DNA of 64,000 nt from Streptomyces physcomitrii (GTDB lineage: Bacteria; Actinomycetota; Actinomycetes; Streptomycetales; Streptomycetaceae). Every line of letters begins with the position of its first letter. The stretch's first letter is position 1. The stretch lies in assembly GCF_012273655.1 (NCBI RefSeq), contig NZ_JAAWWP010000012.1:186001-250000 (forward strand). Reading direction: 5' to 3'. Made by a program: the position numbers and the translations under genes. The notes under the pieces are model-generated. The model did no database searches and was not told the origin of the DNA. It saw only the letters and a list, made by a program, of their open reading frames with translations. Shown here one piece after another: positions 7,912-15,956 of this stretch.

Positions 7912-9110
7912 AGGAAGGTGTGGCCCTCGCCGCGGTAGGTGGGGACGGTGGCGGTGATCCGTTCGCCCTCCACCAGGTGCAGGTTCTCGAAGCGCTCGCA
8001 CAGCTCCCCGGCCTTCGCGTGCCGGAACCAGACCCTGTCGCCCAGGAGGAGGTCGTCGGCGGCGCTGCCCAGCAGCGGGGTCTGCACCTCGCCCGCGCCC
8101 TCCAGCGGGTCGTAGCGCAGCCCCTCCGGCAGCCAGGGCTCCGGCAGCCGGTCGGTGCCCGCCGCGCCCGAGGCCGGGTAGCCGCCGCCGAGCACCGTGA
8201 CCACACCGGGCCCCGGCCTGCGCACCACGGGCTGCGCGAACAGGGCGGCCGGCCTGCCGCGGAAGGAGGAGTAGTCGTCGAAGAGCCGCGGTACGTACAG
8301 TCCGGAACCGGCGGTCACCTCGGTCACCGCCTCCTCGGCGGCGGTGTGCTGCACACTGCCGGTGCCGCCGCCGTTGACGAATTCCAGCTCCGGCACCACC
8401 GCGCGCACCGCCCGCACGGCGGCCGCCCGCCGCACCGCCAGTTCCCGCCGCGCCGCCGCCTGCATGGCCCGGACGGCGCGGGAGCGCAGCGGCTTGCCGC
8501 GCACCGTGTCGCCGACACCGGCCACATGGCCCTCGTAGCCCATCACCCCGGCCAGCCGGAAGCCGGGCCGCCGGTCCACGGCGCGGGCCAGTTCGGCGAG
8601 CGCGGCGGGGGAGTGGAGCGGGGAGCGGCGGGCGCCTATCCGGACCCGGCCGCCCAACAGGCGGTAGGAGGTGTCCAGTTCGAGGCAGATCCGGATCTCC
8701 TCGCGGCCCCCGGCCCGGGCCCCGTCGAAGAGGTCCAGCTGGGCGGGATCGTCGACCATGACGGTCACCGCGGCGGCGAGCTTCGGGTCGGCGGCGAGTT
8801 CGGCCAGGCCCGCGCGGTCGGCGGTCGGGTAGGCGAGCAGTACGTCCTCGACGCCGGAGCGGACCAGCCACAGCGACTCGGCCAGGGTGAACGACATGAC
8901 CCCCGCGAAGCCCTCGTGCGCCAGGGCCCGTTCGAGCAGCGCCCGGCAGCGGACGGACTTGCTCGCGACCCGGATCGGTTTCCCGGCCGCCCGGCGGACG
9001 AGGTCCGCCGCGTTGGCGTCGAAGGCCTCCAGATCCACCACGGCGAGCGGGGCGTCGAGGTGGGCGGTGGCACGGTCGTAGCGGGCTCGGTCGGTGGAGC
9101 GGGCAGTCAT
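7908..9110 (-). CDS. PLP-dependent amino acid deaminase/aldolase (alanine-racemase fold)
   Basis: 400 residues of the fold-type III PLP group that includes D-threonine aldolase. The N-terminal TIM barrel carries the PLP lysine in IRVASKSVRC (about residue 51). LELDTSYRLLGGRVRIG and GVMGYEGHVAG are barrel strands, and FVNGGGTGSV is the phosphate-binding region. The C-terminal beta domain has FRHAKAGELCERFENLHLVEG, with the metal-type HAKAGE motif of D-threonine aldolase-like enzymes. It probably acts on a beta-hydroxy amino acid; the substrate cannot be told. ATG 9110 is followed by a clear family N-terminus, and GATAAT upstream on this strand could be a -10. Confidence 0.85.
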   Translation of the reverse strand: MTARSTDRARYDRATAHLDAPLAVVDLEAFDANAADLVRRAAGKPIRVASKSVRCRALLERALAHEGFAGVMSFTLAESLWLVRSGVEDVLLAYPTADRAGLAELAADPKLAAAVTVMVDDPAQLDLFDGARAGGREEIRICLELDTSYRLLGGRVRIGARRSPLHSPAALAELARAVDRRPGFRLAGVMGYEGHVAGVGDTVRGKPLRSRAVRAMQAAARRELAVRRAAAVRAVRAVVPELEFVNGGGTGSVQHTAAEEAVTEVTAGSGLYVPRLFDDYSSFRGRPAALFAQPVVRRPGPGVVTVLGGGYPASGAAGTDRLPEPWLPEGLRYDPLEGAGEVQTPLLGSAADDLLLGDRVWFRHAKAGELCERFENLHLVEGERITATVPTYRGEGHTFL

Positions 9111-9356
9111 GCTGGCAGCCTGTCAGATCGAATTATCGCAGGGTAGGGGGATGATACGGGCCAATCCCCCGGTAGCCGGGGACTGACTGACGGTACGCCT
9201 CGTTCAGCCCGTAGAGTGACGCGCACGCGTGGAGTGACGGCCTCCGCACAAGGGCGTGACGGAACCGGCCGGTGCGTCTCGGCCGTCTCCGCGTGGGTGA
9301 CAGTGAGCGGCAGGCGAAGCGCCGGGCGGGTGCAGTCGTGGAGGGGGTGCGGACGC

Positions 9357-11303
9357 ATGGACACCGACGCACGACAGGCCCCCGCGGCGCCGCCCCGGTC
9401 CGCACCCCCTCCGGAGCCCGTCCCGCCGACGCCTCCGCCGGGCGGGGACACGGCGGCCGCGGAAAGCGCTTCGGACGCGGACGCCGCGTCGGGGACGGAG
9501 GCAGGGACAGCTTCGGGTACGGAGTCATCTTCAGGTACGGGGGCATCTTCGGGTACGAGGACGCCCTCGGGTGCGGTGGAGCAGCGGGGCCCGGGTGGGG
9601 CGGCGGCGGATACTGCCAGTGTCTCCCGGCCTTCTGATGCCGGTGCCGGTGCCGGTGCCGGTGCCGGTGCCTCCGCGTCCTCCGGGCCCGCCGACGAGTC
9701 GGGCGCCCGTGGTGGATCGCGGGTCTTCCCCCGGCTCACCCCCTCCGACACGGGGGCGATACCGGCCCCGCCGCCTCCGGTGGCCTCCGCGCGCTTCCCC
9801 GACACCCCGCCCGCTCCCGCGACTTCGGCGGAGTCCGGCTCAACTCCCGCCCCCGGCACGGACGTTGCCCAGCCGCAGCCGCAGCCGCAGCCGCAGCCGC
9901 AGCCGCAGCCGCAGCCGCAGCCGTCGCGGCTGTCGCGGCCTCCGGCTCCGCCGGCCCCGCCAGCTCCGCCGATCTCCTCGGCTCCGCCGGTCGCACCGGC
10001 CCCTCCGGTTCCGCCGACCGCACCGGCCTCGTCGGACGCACCCCCGCGCCCGCCCCTCCCGGCCCCGCCGGAGACGCCGCCCACCGTGGGGACCGGCGCT
10101 CCGCCGGCCAAGGCCCCGCCCCCTTACCCGACCGCCCCGGTCCCGGCCCCGCCCCGGCAGAGTCCGCCCCCGGCCGCGATCCCCTCACCCCGCTCACCCC
10201 GTACGGAGACAGGGACCTACCCGCCTGTGCCCCCGGCCCCGCCCACGCCCCCGGCGCCTTCGACGCCCGCCGCCCCGGCCGCCCCCGCGACGCCCACCGC
10301 GGCTTCGACGCCCCCCGCCCCGCCCGCGCCCTCCACCCCTCCGGCGCCCCCTCCGGCGGCTTCGATCCCCCCGCCTCCGCCCGTCCCGCCCGCGGTCTCC
10401 CCCCGTGGCAAAGCGGCCCTGCGCTCCACCGGTGCCGTCGATCTGACGCCGGGCCCCGGTGCCGGGCGGCCCTTTGTGAGCTTCGCCCCGGCGGACACGT
10501 ACCCCTTCCCCCCGGCGGACGAGCCGACCGCGCGGCTGCGGCCGGTCCGGGAGCGCCGGGTGCCGCGCCTCGCGGCCGCCCTCGGCTGCCTGGTGCTCGG
10601 CATCGGGCTGATCGGCGGCGGCGCCGCGGGCATCGCGCTCAGCGGGGAGGACGGCGCGGTCACGGCGGCGCAGCGGTACGAGGACGCCGCCGGGCTGTGG
10701 CACAACCTGCCGGTGGACGAGCTGTTCCCCACCACGGTCAAGGGCGGCGGCGCCGGGCCGGGCGGCGCCGACCGGACCTGGACCCGGATCGGAGTGGCCC
10801 CGGACTCCGGCTGCGCGGAGGCCTTCGACCCGCTGCTCGCCAAGGCGCTGGCCCCGGTCGGCTGCCTGCGGCTGCTGCGCGCCACGTACACCGACGCCAC
10901 CCGCAGTCAGGTCACCACCGTGGGGCTGCTGTTCACCAAGGGCGACGCCGAGGCGATGCGGGCGCTGCGCGGCCGGTTCACCGAGGAGGGGCTCGGGCGG
11001 CGGGCCGACTTGATGCCGCGTACCTACCCCGTCGAGGGCACCGTGGCGGGGGAGTTCGGCAGCGCGCAGCGCGCCTCGTGGACGGTGTCGGTGCTGACCG
11101 ACGCGCCGGTGGTGGTGTACGCGGTCTCCGGATTCGCCGACGGGCGCAAGGTCTTCGCCCCGCAGTCCGCGGCCGAGGCGGTCGCCGAGGGCGCCGAGAC
11201 GACACCCGCCCAGGCCGGTCTCGGCCACGACGCGAAGGGGCTCGCCGACCGCCTGGAGCGCAGCCTGCGGACCGAGGCCGGTTCGGGACCGGAGGACGAC
11301 TGA
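9357..11303 (+). CDS. Proline-rich membrane protein coupled to a mycosin
   Basis: 648 residues. The first 400 or so are low-complexity Pro/Ala/Ser with a (Gln-Pro)9 tract coded by nine CAGCCG units (9870-9923) and a Gly-Ala tract coded by GCCGGT repeats. A membrane helix at about 405-428 (AALGCLVLGIGLIGGGAAG) precedes a folded domain of about 200 residues, predicted outside, containing LWHNLPVDELFPTTVKG. ATG 9357 has GGAG 14-17 nt upstream. Its stop overlaps the protease start, so the two should act together at the membrane. The folded domain is conserved in form with other mycosin-linked proteins, but I do not recognise a named family. Confidence 0.75.
   Translation: MDTDARQAPAAPPRSAPPPEPVPPTPPPGGDTAAAESASDADAASGTEAGTASGTESSSGTGASSGTRTPSGAVEQRGPGGAAADTASVSRPSDAGAGAGAGAGASASSGPADESGARGGSRVFPRLTPSDTGAIPAPPPPVASARFPDTPPAPATSAESGSTPAPGTDVAQPQPQPQPQPQPQPQPQPSRLSRPPAPPAPPAPPISSAPPVAPAPPVPPTAPASSDAPPRPPLPAPPETPPTVGTGAPPAKAPPPYPTAPVPAPPRQSPPPAAIPSPRSPRTETGTYPPVPPAPPTPPAPSTPAAPAAPATPTAASTPPAPPAPSTPPAPPPAASIPPPPPVPPAVSPRGKAALRSTGAVDLTPGPGAGRPFVSFAPADTYPFPPADEPTARLRPVRERRVPRLAAALGCLVLGIGLIGGGAAGIALSGEDGAVTAAQRYEDAAGLWHNLPVDELFPTTVKGGGAGPGGADRTWTRIGVAPDSGCAEAFDPLLAKALAPVGCLRLLRATYTDATRSQVTTVGLLFTKGDAEAMRALRGRFTEEGLGRRADLMPRTYPVEGTVAGEFGSAQRASWTVSVLTDAPVVVYAVSGFADGRKVFAPQSAAEAVAEGAETTPAQAGLGHDAKGLADRLERSLRTEAGSGPEDD
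9870..9923. repeat. Nine CAGCCG hexamers
   Basis: A perfect in-frame hexanucleotide array in the proline-rich gene coding Gln-Pro nine times. In-frame slippage would change only linker length. Confidence 0.9.
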
Positions 11304-12469
11304 TGAGCACCGCCAAGTACCGCGCCGGGGCAGCCCTGTCGACCGCCGCCCTGCTCGCCCTGCTGCCACCGGCCGCCGCCCACGCCGACTCCGTACGCGC
11401 CCGCCAGTGGGGCCTGGAGGCCCTGGACGCCGAGGAGGCCTGGCGCAGCGGCAAGGGCGCCGGGATCACCGTCGCCGTCCTCGACACCGGAGTCGACGCC
11501 GAGCACCCCGACCTCAAGGGCAACGTCCTGCCCGGCAAGGACATCGTCGGTTTCGGCGCGGGCCGCGGCGACCGCGCCTGGGCCCGGCACGGCACCGCCA
11601 TGGCGAGCATCATCGCCGGGCACGGCCACGGCGCCGACCGCGGCGACGGCGTCCTCGGGCTCGCCCCCGCGGCCAAGATCCTGCCGGTACGGGTGATCCT
11701 GGAGGAGGGCGACCCGGCCCGCCGCAAGGCCCGCCAGAGCCGGGGCAGCGCCCTCGCCCAGGGCATCCGCTGGGCCGCCGACCAGGGCGCCGACGTCATC
11801 AACCTCTCGCTCGGCGACGACTCGGCCTCCGCCCACCCGGACGCGGGCGAGGACGCGGCGGTGCAGTACGCGCTGAAGAAGGGCGCCGTCCTGGTCGCCT
11901 CCGCGGGCAACGGCGGCGAGAAGGGCGACCACATCTCGTACCCGGCGGCCTATCCCGGGGTGATCGTGGCCACCGCCGTGGACCGCTACGGCAACCGCTC
12001 GAAGTTCTCCACCCGCCGCTGGTATGCCACCGTCAGCGCGCCCGGCGACGAGATCGTGATGGCCGACCCGGACCACAAGTACTACCGGGGCTGGGGCACC
12101 AGCGCCGCCTCGGCCTTCGTCTCCGCCGCGGTCGCCCTGGTCCGCGCCGCCCACCCGGACCTGGATCCCGCCCAGGTCAAGCGCCTTCTGGAACGCACCG
12201 CGGACCCGGCGCCCGAGGGCGGCCACGACGACTCCCGCGGCTTCGGCTTCCTCGACCCGGTGGCCGCGCTGCGCGAGGGCGGCAAGGCGGAGCCTGCGGC
12301 CATGTCCGCCAAGGGGTACGCGGAGCCGCACTTCGGCCCGGGCCCCGACGGCGGCCCCGACACCCATCCGATCGCCCGCTGGGCGGGCCCGCTGGCCGCG
12401 GGCTCCGGGGTGCTCCTGGTCGGCGCCGCGGTGTACCTGTGGCGCGGACGGCGGCCGGGCGCACGCTGA
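11303..12469 (+). CDS. mycP: Mycosin-like S8 serine protease, type VII secretion-associated family
   Basis: 388 residues: signal peptide (1-29, ending AAAHA), subtilisin domain, C-terminal membrane helix (about 360-380) and a short basic tail. The catalytic triad is visible as Asp in VAVLDTGVD, His in ARHGTAMAS and Ser in WGTSAASAF. The oxyanion Asn is in ASAGNGG. MycP family members are anchored on the outer face of the membrane beside ESX/type VII systems. ATG 11303 shares one base with the preceding stop. No WXG100, EccC or EccD gene is in the window, so its secretion partner, if any, is elsewhere. Confidence 0.85.
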   Translation: MSTAKYRAGAALSTAALLALLPPAAAHADSVRARQWGLEALDAEEAWRSGKGAGITVAVLDTGVDAEHPDLKGNVLPGKDIVGFGAGRGDRAWARHGTAMASIIAGHGHGADRGDGVLGLAPAAKILPVRVILEEGDPARRKARQSRGSALAQGIRWAADQGADVINLSLGDDSASAHPDAGEDAAVQYALKKGAVLVASAGNGGEKGDHISYPAAYPGVIVATAVDRYGNRSKFSTRRWYATVSAPGDEIVMADPDHKYYRGWGTSAASAFVSAAVALVRAAHPDLDPAQVKRLLERTADPAPEGGHDDSRGFGFLDPVAALREGGKAEPAAMSAKGYAEPHFGPGPDGGPDTHPIARWAGPLAAGSGVLLVGAAVYLWRGRRPGAR

Positions 12470-12667
12470 ACTCCCGGGCCGTACCCGGCACTTCGGTCAC
12501 GTCACGCGGCCGACCGGGCTCGAACCCCCCGTCCACGGCGGGTACTTGCTCCACGTCGGGCGATCGGCGAGGGGCTGAGCCCCGTCCACCCTGAGCCCCG
12601 CGACCGCCGGAGCCCCGCGGGCCCCGCCGCCCCGGTCGGCCCGCCGCGCTCGGTAGGCTCCTCGGCT

Positions 12668-13399
12668 GTGGCGAACAAGAACATCCCCGACTCCGCCTTC
12701 GGTGACGACGACGGCACCGCCGACCCCCGGCTGGCCGCCGCCCTCGCGGCCTGGGCGGCCGACCCCGCGGCCGAGGGGCAGGTGCTGAGCGCCCTCGCGG
12801 GAGCCCGTCTGCTGGTGCCCGTCGTCGCGGTCCTCGGCGAGGTGGAGACCGACGAGCGGGGGCTGCGCCATGAGAAGACCAGCGACATGGCGGTGCCCAC
12901 CCTGAAGGCCGGGGCGCGCACCGCCCTGCCCGCCTTCACCTCCACCGAGACCCTCGCCCGCTGGGACCCGGCGGCGCGCCCCGTCGCCGTACCGCTGCAC
13001 CAGGCGCTCCAGGCCGCCGCCCACGAGCAGGCCGACACCGTCCTGCTCGACGTGGCGGGCCCGGTGGCCTACCCGCTCACCGGGGCGGCGCTGCTCGCCC
13101 TCGCCGAGGGCCGCACCAGCACCGATCCGCTGGCCGACCCCGCGGTGGCCGAGGCGGTCCGGCGCGTGGTCGCCGCGGAGCCCGCGGTGCTGCGGGCCCA
13201 CCTCGGCGCGGGTCGGGCGGACGGCACCCTCGCCGTGGTCCTGGACGGCGGCGCGGACCCGGCGGCTGCCCTCCGCTCGCTCGCCGCCCGCCTGGCCGCC
13301 GAGGAGACGCTGCGCGCCCGGCTGGTCCGCGGCCTCGACCTCGCCCTGCTGCCGCCCGAGGCGACACCTCCGGGCGAGCCCCTGTACGTACGCCCCTGA
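12668..13399 (+). CDS. SseB family protein
   Basis: 243 residues. The N-terminal SseB domain (about 20-125) contains LLVPVVAVLGEVETDE, KTSDMAVPTLKAGART and ALPAFTSTETLARWDP, the usual landmarks. The C-terminal half is Ala-rich and less conserved. GTG 12668 is the family start. The biochemical role of actinobacterial SseB proteins is not established. It converges on the DUF1844 gene; the 163-nt gap between them holds only GTGTAC-rich sequence and no clear terminator. Confidence 0.85.
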   Translation: MANKNIPDSAFGDDDGTADPRLAAALAAWAADPAAEGQVLSALAGARLLVPVVAVLGEVETDERGLRHEKTSDMAVPTLKAGARTALPAFTSTETLARWDPAARPVAVPLHQALQAAAHEQADTVLLDVAGPVAYPLTGAALLALAEGRTSTDPLADPAVAEAVRRVVAAEPAVLRAHLGAGRADGTLAVVLDGGADPAAALRSLAARLAAEETLRARLVRGLDLALLPPEATPPGEPLYVRP

Positions 13400-13562
13400 T
13401 CGGCGCGTGCTTCCCGCGAGTCCGCGCACGGGCATGTGTACGTGTGTACCCGCGGTTCCGTGCACGGGCGCGCGTACGGATCCACATCCACATGCGCGAC
13501 AGTCCGGGTACGGAGGGACGCACCGGTCCGCGTGCGGAAGCCCGCCCGCGCGGATCCGCCGC

Positions 13563-13949
13563 TCAGCCGAAGACGGGGCCGGTGTACTTCTCGCCGGGGC
13601 CTTGGCCGGGCTCGTCCGGGACCGCGGAGGCCTCGCGGAAGGCCAGTTGGAGGGACTTGAGCCCGTCGCGCAGCGGGGCGGCGTGGAAGGAGCTGATCTC
13701 GGTGGCGCTCGCGTCCAGGAGACCGGCCAGGGAGTGGATCAGCTTGCGGGCCTCGTCCAGGTCCTTGTGGGCCTCGCCGCCCTCGGCGAGGCCCAGGTCG
13801 ACCGCGGCGGCACTCAGCAGATGCACCGCGACGGTGGTGATCACCTCGACCGCGGGGACGTCCGCGATGTCGCGGGTCATGGTGTCGAAGTCGGGGGCGC
13901 CCGGGGCGCTGCCCTCGGCGGCCGGGTGGTCCTGGCTGGCGTCGCTCAT
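13563..13949 (-). CDS. DUF1844 protein beside infC
   Basis: 128 residues, acidic, starting MSDASQ and carrying FDTMTRDIADVPAVEVITTVAVHLLSAAAVDLGL and DLDEARKLIHSLAGLL, the DUF1844 core. It is a small cytosolic protein of unknown function, regularly found next to infC in Streptomyces and divergent from it here. ATG 13949 is chosen; longer frames run into non-conserved Arg/Pro-rich sequence. Confidence 0.85.
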   Translation of the reverse strand: MSDASQDHPAAEGSAPGAPDFDTMTRDIADVPAVEVITTVAVHLLSAAAVDLGLAEGGEAHKDLDEARKLIHSLAGLLDASATEISSFHAAPLRDGLKSLQLAFREASAVPDEPGQGPGEKYTGPVFG

Positions 13950-14091
13950 GCCGGACACGATAGTTCGGGTCCGGGGCGGGGCCGGTCCGTGGCGGAGCCC
14001 GCGAGCGAGCCGGGTCGCAGGGCCCGCGGGGGAGCGCGGCCGTCGACCCGGGGGAGGACGGCGGCCGTGGCGGAGGCGGGCTTCCGCCGCT

Positions 14092-14120
14092 TTGGCGGTA
14101 CTCCTGAAAGCTGCTAACCT
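14092..14120 (+). promoter_or_regulatory. Housekeeping promoter of infC-rpmI-rplT
   Basis: TTGGCG (14092-14097), a 17-nt spacer and TAACCT (14115-14120) fit the HrdB-type consensus. Transcription would start near 14127, giving a leader of about 278 nt before the infC start. Confidence 0.65.
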
Positions 14121-14126
14121 TGTGTG

Positions 14127-14404
14127 ACGACCGGCTGGACATCCATGTGTCCGGCCCACAAGTGGAGGCTCCGCACTCCCACCCTCTCGCCCTCCGGGCG
14201 GCGGGTCACCGGTCAGACGGAAAGCGCCCCTGGGGTGTTCTCCGTCCGATAGCCCCGCGATCCGCGGCGGTGTTCCGGTAGTACAGGAGCCCCGTCTGTG
14301 ATCGTCCGGGGCATTTTTCATGCACCGGCGCGGTTAGGTCTCACGAACTACAGACTTGCGCGGCTGTCCGCCAGACCGTCGCGTGGTGCTACCTAGGAGG
14401 ATCC
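14127..14404 (+). promoter_or_regulatory. Structured infC leader with terminator-like hairpin
   Basis: A long untranslated leader. One hairpin pairs GACGGA (14216-14221) with TCCGTC (14241-14246) and encloses a CCCC/GGGG inner stem. A second pairs GCCCCG (14289-14294) with CGGGGC (14307-14312) and is followed by A and five T (14314-14318). U-tracts are rare at this GC content, so this looks like an intrinsic terminator about 90 nt upstream of infC. That suggests attenuation of the infC-rpmI-rplT operon. L20 or translation-state control is known for this operon in Firmicutes; here it is inference. Confidence 0.5.
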
Positions 14405-14407
14405 ATC
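14395..14407 (+). promoter_or_regulatory. Shine-Dalgarno and AUC start of infC
   Basis: AGGAGG (14395-14400) lies 4 nt before ATC (14405-14407). No ATG, GTG or TTG is in frame upstream. The next canonical start, GTG 14450, has no ribosome site and would remove conserved IF3 residues. Confidence 0.75.
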
Positions 14408-15049
14408 AGCGCCGAGCCCCGCATCAACGACCGGATTCGCGTTCCCGAAGTGCGTCTTGTCGGTCCCAGCGGCGAGCAGGTCGGGATCGTTCCGCTTGCC
14501 AAGGCCCTGGAGCTTGCCCAGGAGTACGACCTCGACCTGGTCGAGGTGGCGGCGAACGCCCGTCCGCCCGTCTGCAAGCTCATGGACTACGGCAAGTTCA
14601 AGTACGAGTCGGCCATGAAGGCCCGTGAGGCGCGCAAGAACCAGGCGCACACGGTCATCAAGGAGATGAAGCTCCGGCCGAAGATCGACCCGCACGATTA
14701 CGACACCAAAAAGGGTCACGTCGTCCGGTTCCTCAAGCAGGGTGACAAGGTCAAGATCACGATCATGTTCCGTGGTCGCGAGCAGTCCCGGCCGGAGCTC
14801 GGCTACCGGCTGCTGCAGCGCCTCGCGGACGACGTCCAGGACCTCGGCTTCGTGGAGTCGAATCCGAAGCAGGACGGCCGCAACATGATCATGGTTCTCG
14901 GCCCGCACAAGAAGAAGACCGAGGCCATGGCCGAGGCCCGGGAGGCCCAGGCCGCCCGCAAGGCCGAGCGCCAGGGCCAGGCCCGTACGGCCGAGCAGCC
15001 CGCGGAGCAGCCCGCCGAGGAAGCTGCCGAAGAGCACGTCGAGGCCTGA
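14405..15049 (+). CDS. infC: Translation initiation factor IF-3, AUC start
   Basis: 214 residues from the ATC at 14405. IF3 binds the 30S subunit and checks start-codon/initiator tRNA pairing. The N-domain starts with the conserved INDRIRVPEVRLVG segment and ends VCKLMDYGKFKYE. The linker helix follows, then the C-domain with EMKLRPKIDPHDYDTK, KVKITIMFRGRE and DGRNMIMVLGPHKK. A tail of about 35 residues rich in Ala/Glu/Gln is typical of actinobacteria. Starting at GTG 14450 would delete the conserved first 15 residues. infC of E. coli uses AUU, which lets IF3 repress its own translation; the AUC here suggests the same feedback. Confidence 0.95.
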   Translation: MSAEPRINDRIRVPEVRLVGPSGEQVGIVPLAKALELAQEYDLDLVEVAANARPPVCKLMDYGKFKYESAMKAREARKNQAHTVIKEMKLRPKIDPHDYDTKKGHVVRFLKQGDKVKITIMFRGREQSRPELGYRLLQRLADDVQDLGFVESNPKQDGRNMIMVLGPHKKKTEAMAEAREAQAARKAERQGQARTAEQPAEQPAEEAAEEHVEA

Positions 15050-15157
15050 TCCGGGGCGCGGTCCCGGACGACACCGAAACAGCTGACGCTCCCGTAGCGC
15101 CGGTCCGCTGAACACCGGCCCGGCAGGGGGCGCCAATGACGAGGAGAGAACGGCGCT

Positions 15158-15352
15158 ATGCCGAAGAACAAGACGCACAGCGGTTCCAAGAAGCGCTTCA
15201 AGATCACCGGCTCCGGCAAGGTGCTCCGCGAGCGCGCCGGCAAGCGCCACCTGCTTGAGCACAAGTCGTCCCGCGTGACGCGTCGCCTCACCGGCAACGC
15301 CGAGATGGCCCCGGGCGACGCCGCGAAGATCAAGAAGCTTCTCGGCAAGTGA
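15158..15352 (+). CDS. rpmI: 50S ribosomal protein L35
   Basis: 64 residues, basic, starting MPKNKTHSGSKKRFKITGSGK and containing the LEHKSSRVTRRL segment of bL35, full family length. GAGGAGAG upstream of ATG is the ribosome site. Second gene of the infC operon, 108 nt after infC. Confidence 0.98.
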   Translation: MPKNKTHSGSKKRFKITGSGKVLRERAGKRHLLEHKSSRVTRRLTGNAEMAPGDAAKIKKLLGK

Positions 15353-15354
15353 TC

Positions 15355-15378
15355 TCAGGCCCCCGCTCGGGGGCCTGA
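15355..15378 (+). terminator. Strong hairpin between rpmI and rplT
   Basis: TCAGGCCCCCG (15355-15365) pairs with CGGGGGCCTGA (15368-15378), directly after the rpmI stop. rplT lies just beyond on the same strand, so this may be a partial terminator or an RNA processing/stability element that lets L35 and L20 be expressed at different levels. Confidence 0.65.
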
Positions 15379-15450
15379 CGACTGGACCGGGACCTATTCG
15401 AAACCGGGCCGCGTGAGGATGACCGCGGCCCCGCTACAAGGAGTCAACAA

Positions 15451-15834
15451 GTGGCACGCGTCAAGCGGGCAGTGAACGCCCACAAGAAGCGCCGGGCAAT
15501 CCTCGAGCAGGCCAGCGGCTACCGCGGTCAGCGTTCGCGCCTGTACCGCAAGGCGAAGGAGCAGGTCACCCACTCCCTCGTCTACAACTACAACGACCGC
15601 AAGAAGCGCAAGGGCGACTTCCGTCAGCTGTGGATCCAGCGGATCAACGCCGCGGCCCGCGCCAACGGCATGACCTACAACCGCTTCATCCAGGGTCTGA
15701 AGGCCGCCAACGTCGAGGTCGACCGCAAGATCCTCGCCGAGCTCGCGGTCAACGACCAGAACGCCTTCGCGGCGCTCGTCGAGGTCGCGCAGAAGGCGCT
15801 GCCGAGCGACGTCAACGCGCCGAAGGCCGCCTGA
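15451..15834 (+). CDS. rplT: 50S ribosomal protein L20
   Basis: 127 residues, GTG start with AAGGAG 7 nt or so upstream. The bL20 landmarks VKRAVNAHKKRR, ASGYRGQRSRLYRKAKEQV, RKKRKGDFRQLWIQRINAAAR and TYNRFIQGLK are present, and length is normal. L20 is essential for early 50S assembly and in some bacteria represses its own operon. Followed by a strong terminator. Confidence 0.98.
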   Translation: MARVKRAVNAHKKRRAILEQASGYRGQRSRLYRKAKEQVTHSLVYNYNDRKKRKGDFRQLWIQRINAAARANGMTYNRFIQGLKAANVEVDRKILAELAVNDQNAFAALVEVAQKALPSDVNAPKAA

Positions 15835-15861
15835 CACCCGGGCGCACACCACCGCCCACGC

Positions 15862-15892
15862 CGGACCCGCAGGCCCCTGGCCTGCGGGTCCG
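15862..15892 (+). terminator. Terminator of the infC-rpmI-rplT operon
   Basis: A 14-bp perfect stem, CGGACCCGCAGGCC (15862-15875) with GGCCTGCGGGTCCG (15879-15892), closes on a 3-nt loop, 27 nt after the rplT stop. Confidence 0.8.
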
Positions 15893-15956
15893 CGCGCGTC
15901 CCGGCCCGGGAGGCGCACCACCCTGACGCGACCGACACGAAGGCAGCCCCCACCTG

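Noticed and set aside
11303..12469. Type VII secretion cluster
   Set aside because: Only the mycosin-like protease is present; WXG100, EccB, EccC, EccD and EccE genes were not found in the window.
12480..12570. tRNA-like T-arm on the minus strand
   Set aside because: A GGTTCGA-like loop is present, but the T stem does not pair well and no acceptor, D or anticodon arm can be formed around it.
14450..15049. infC starting at GTG 14450
   Set aside because: No ribosome site, and the conserved IF3 N-terminus would be lost; ATC 14405 is better supported.
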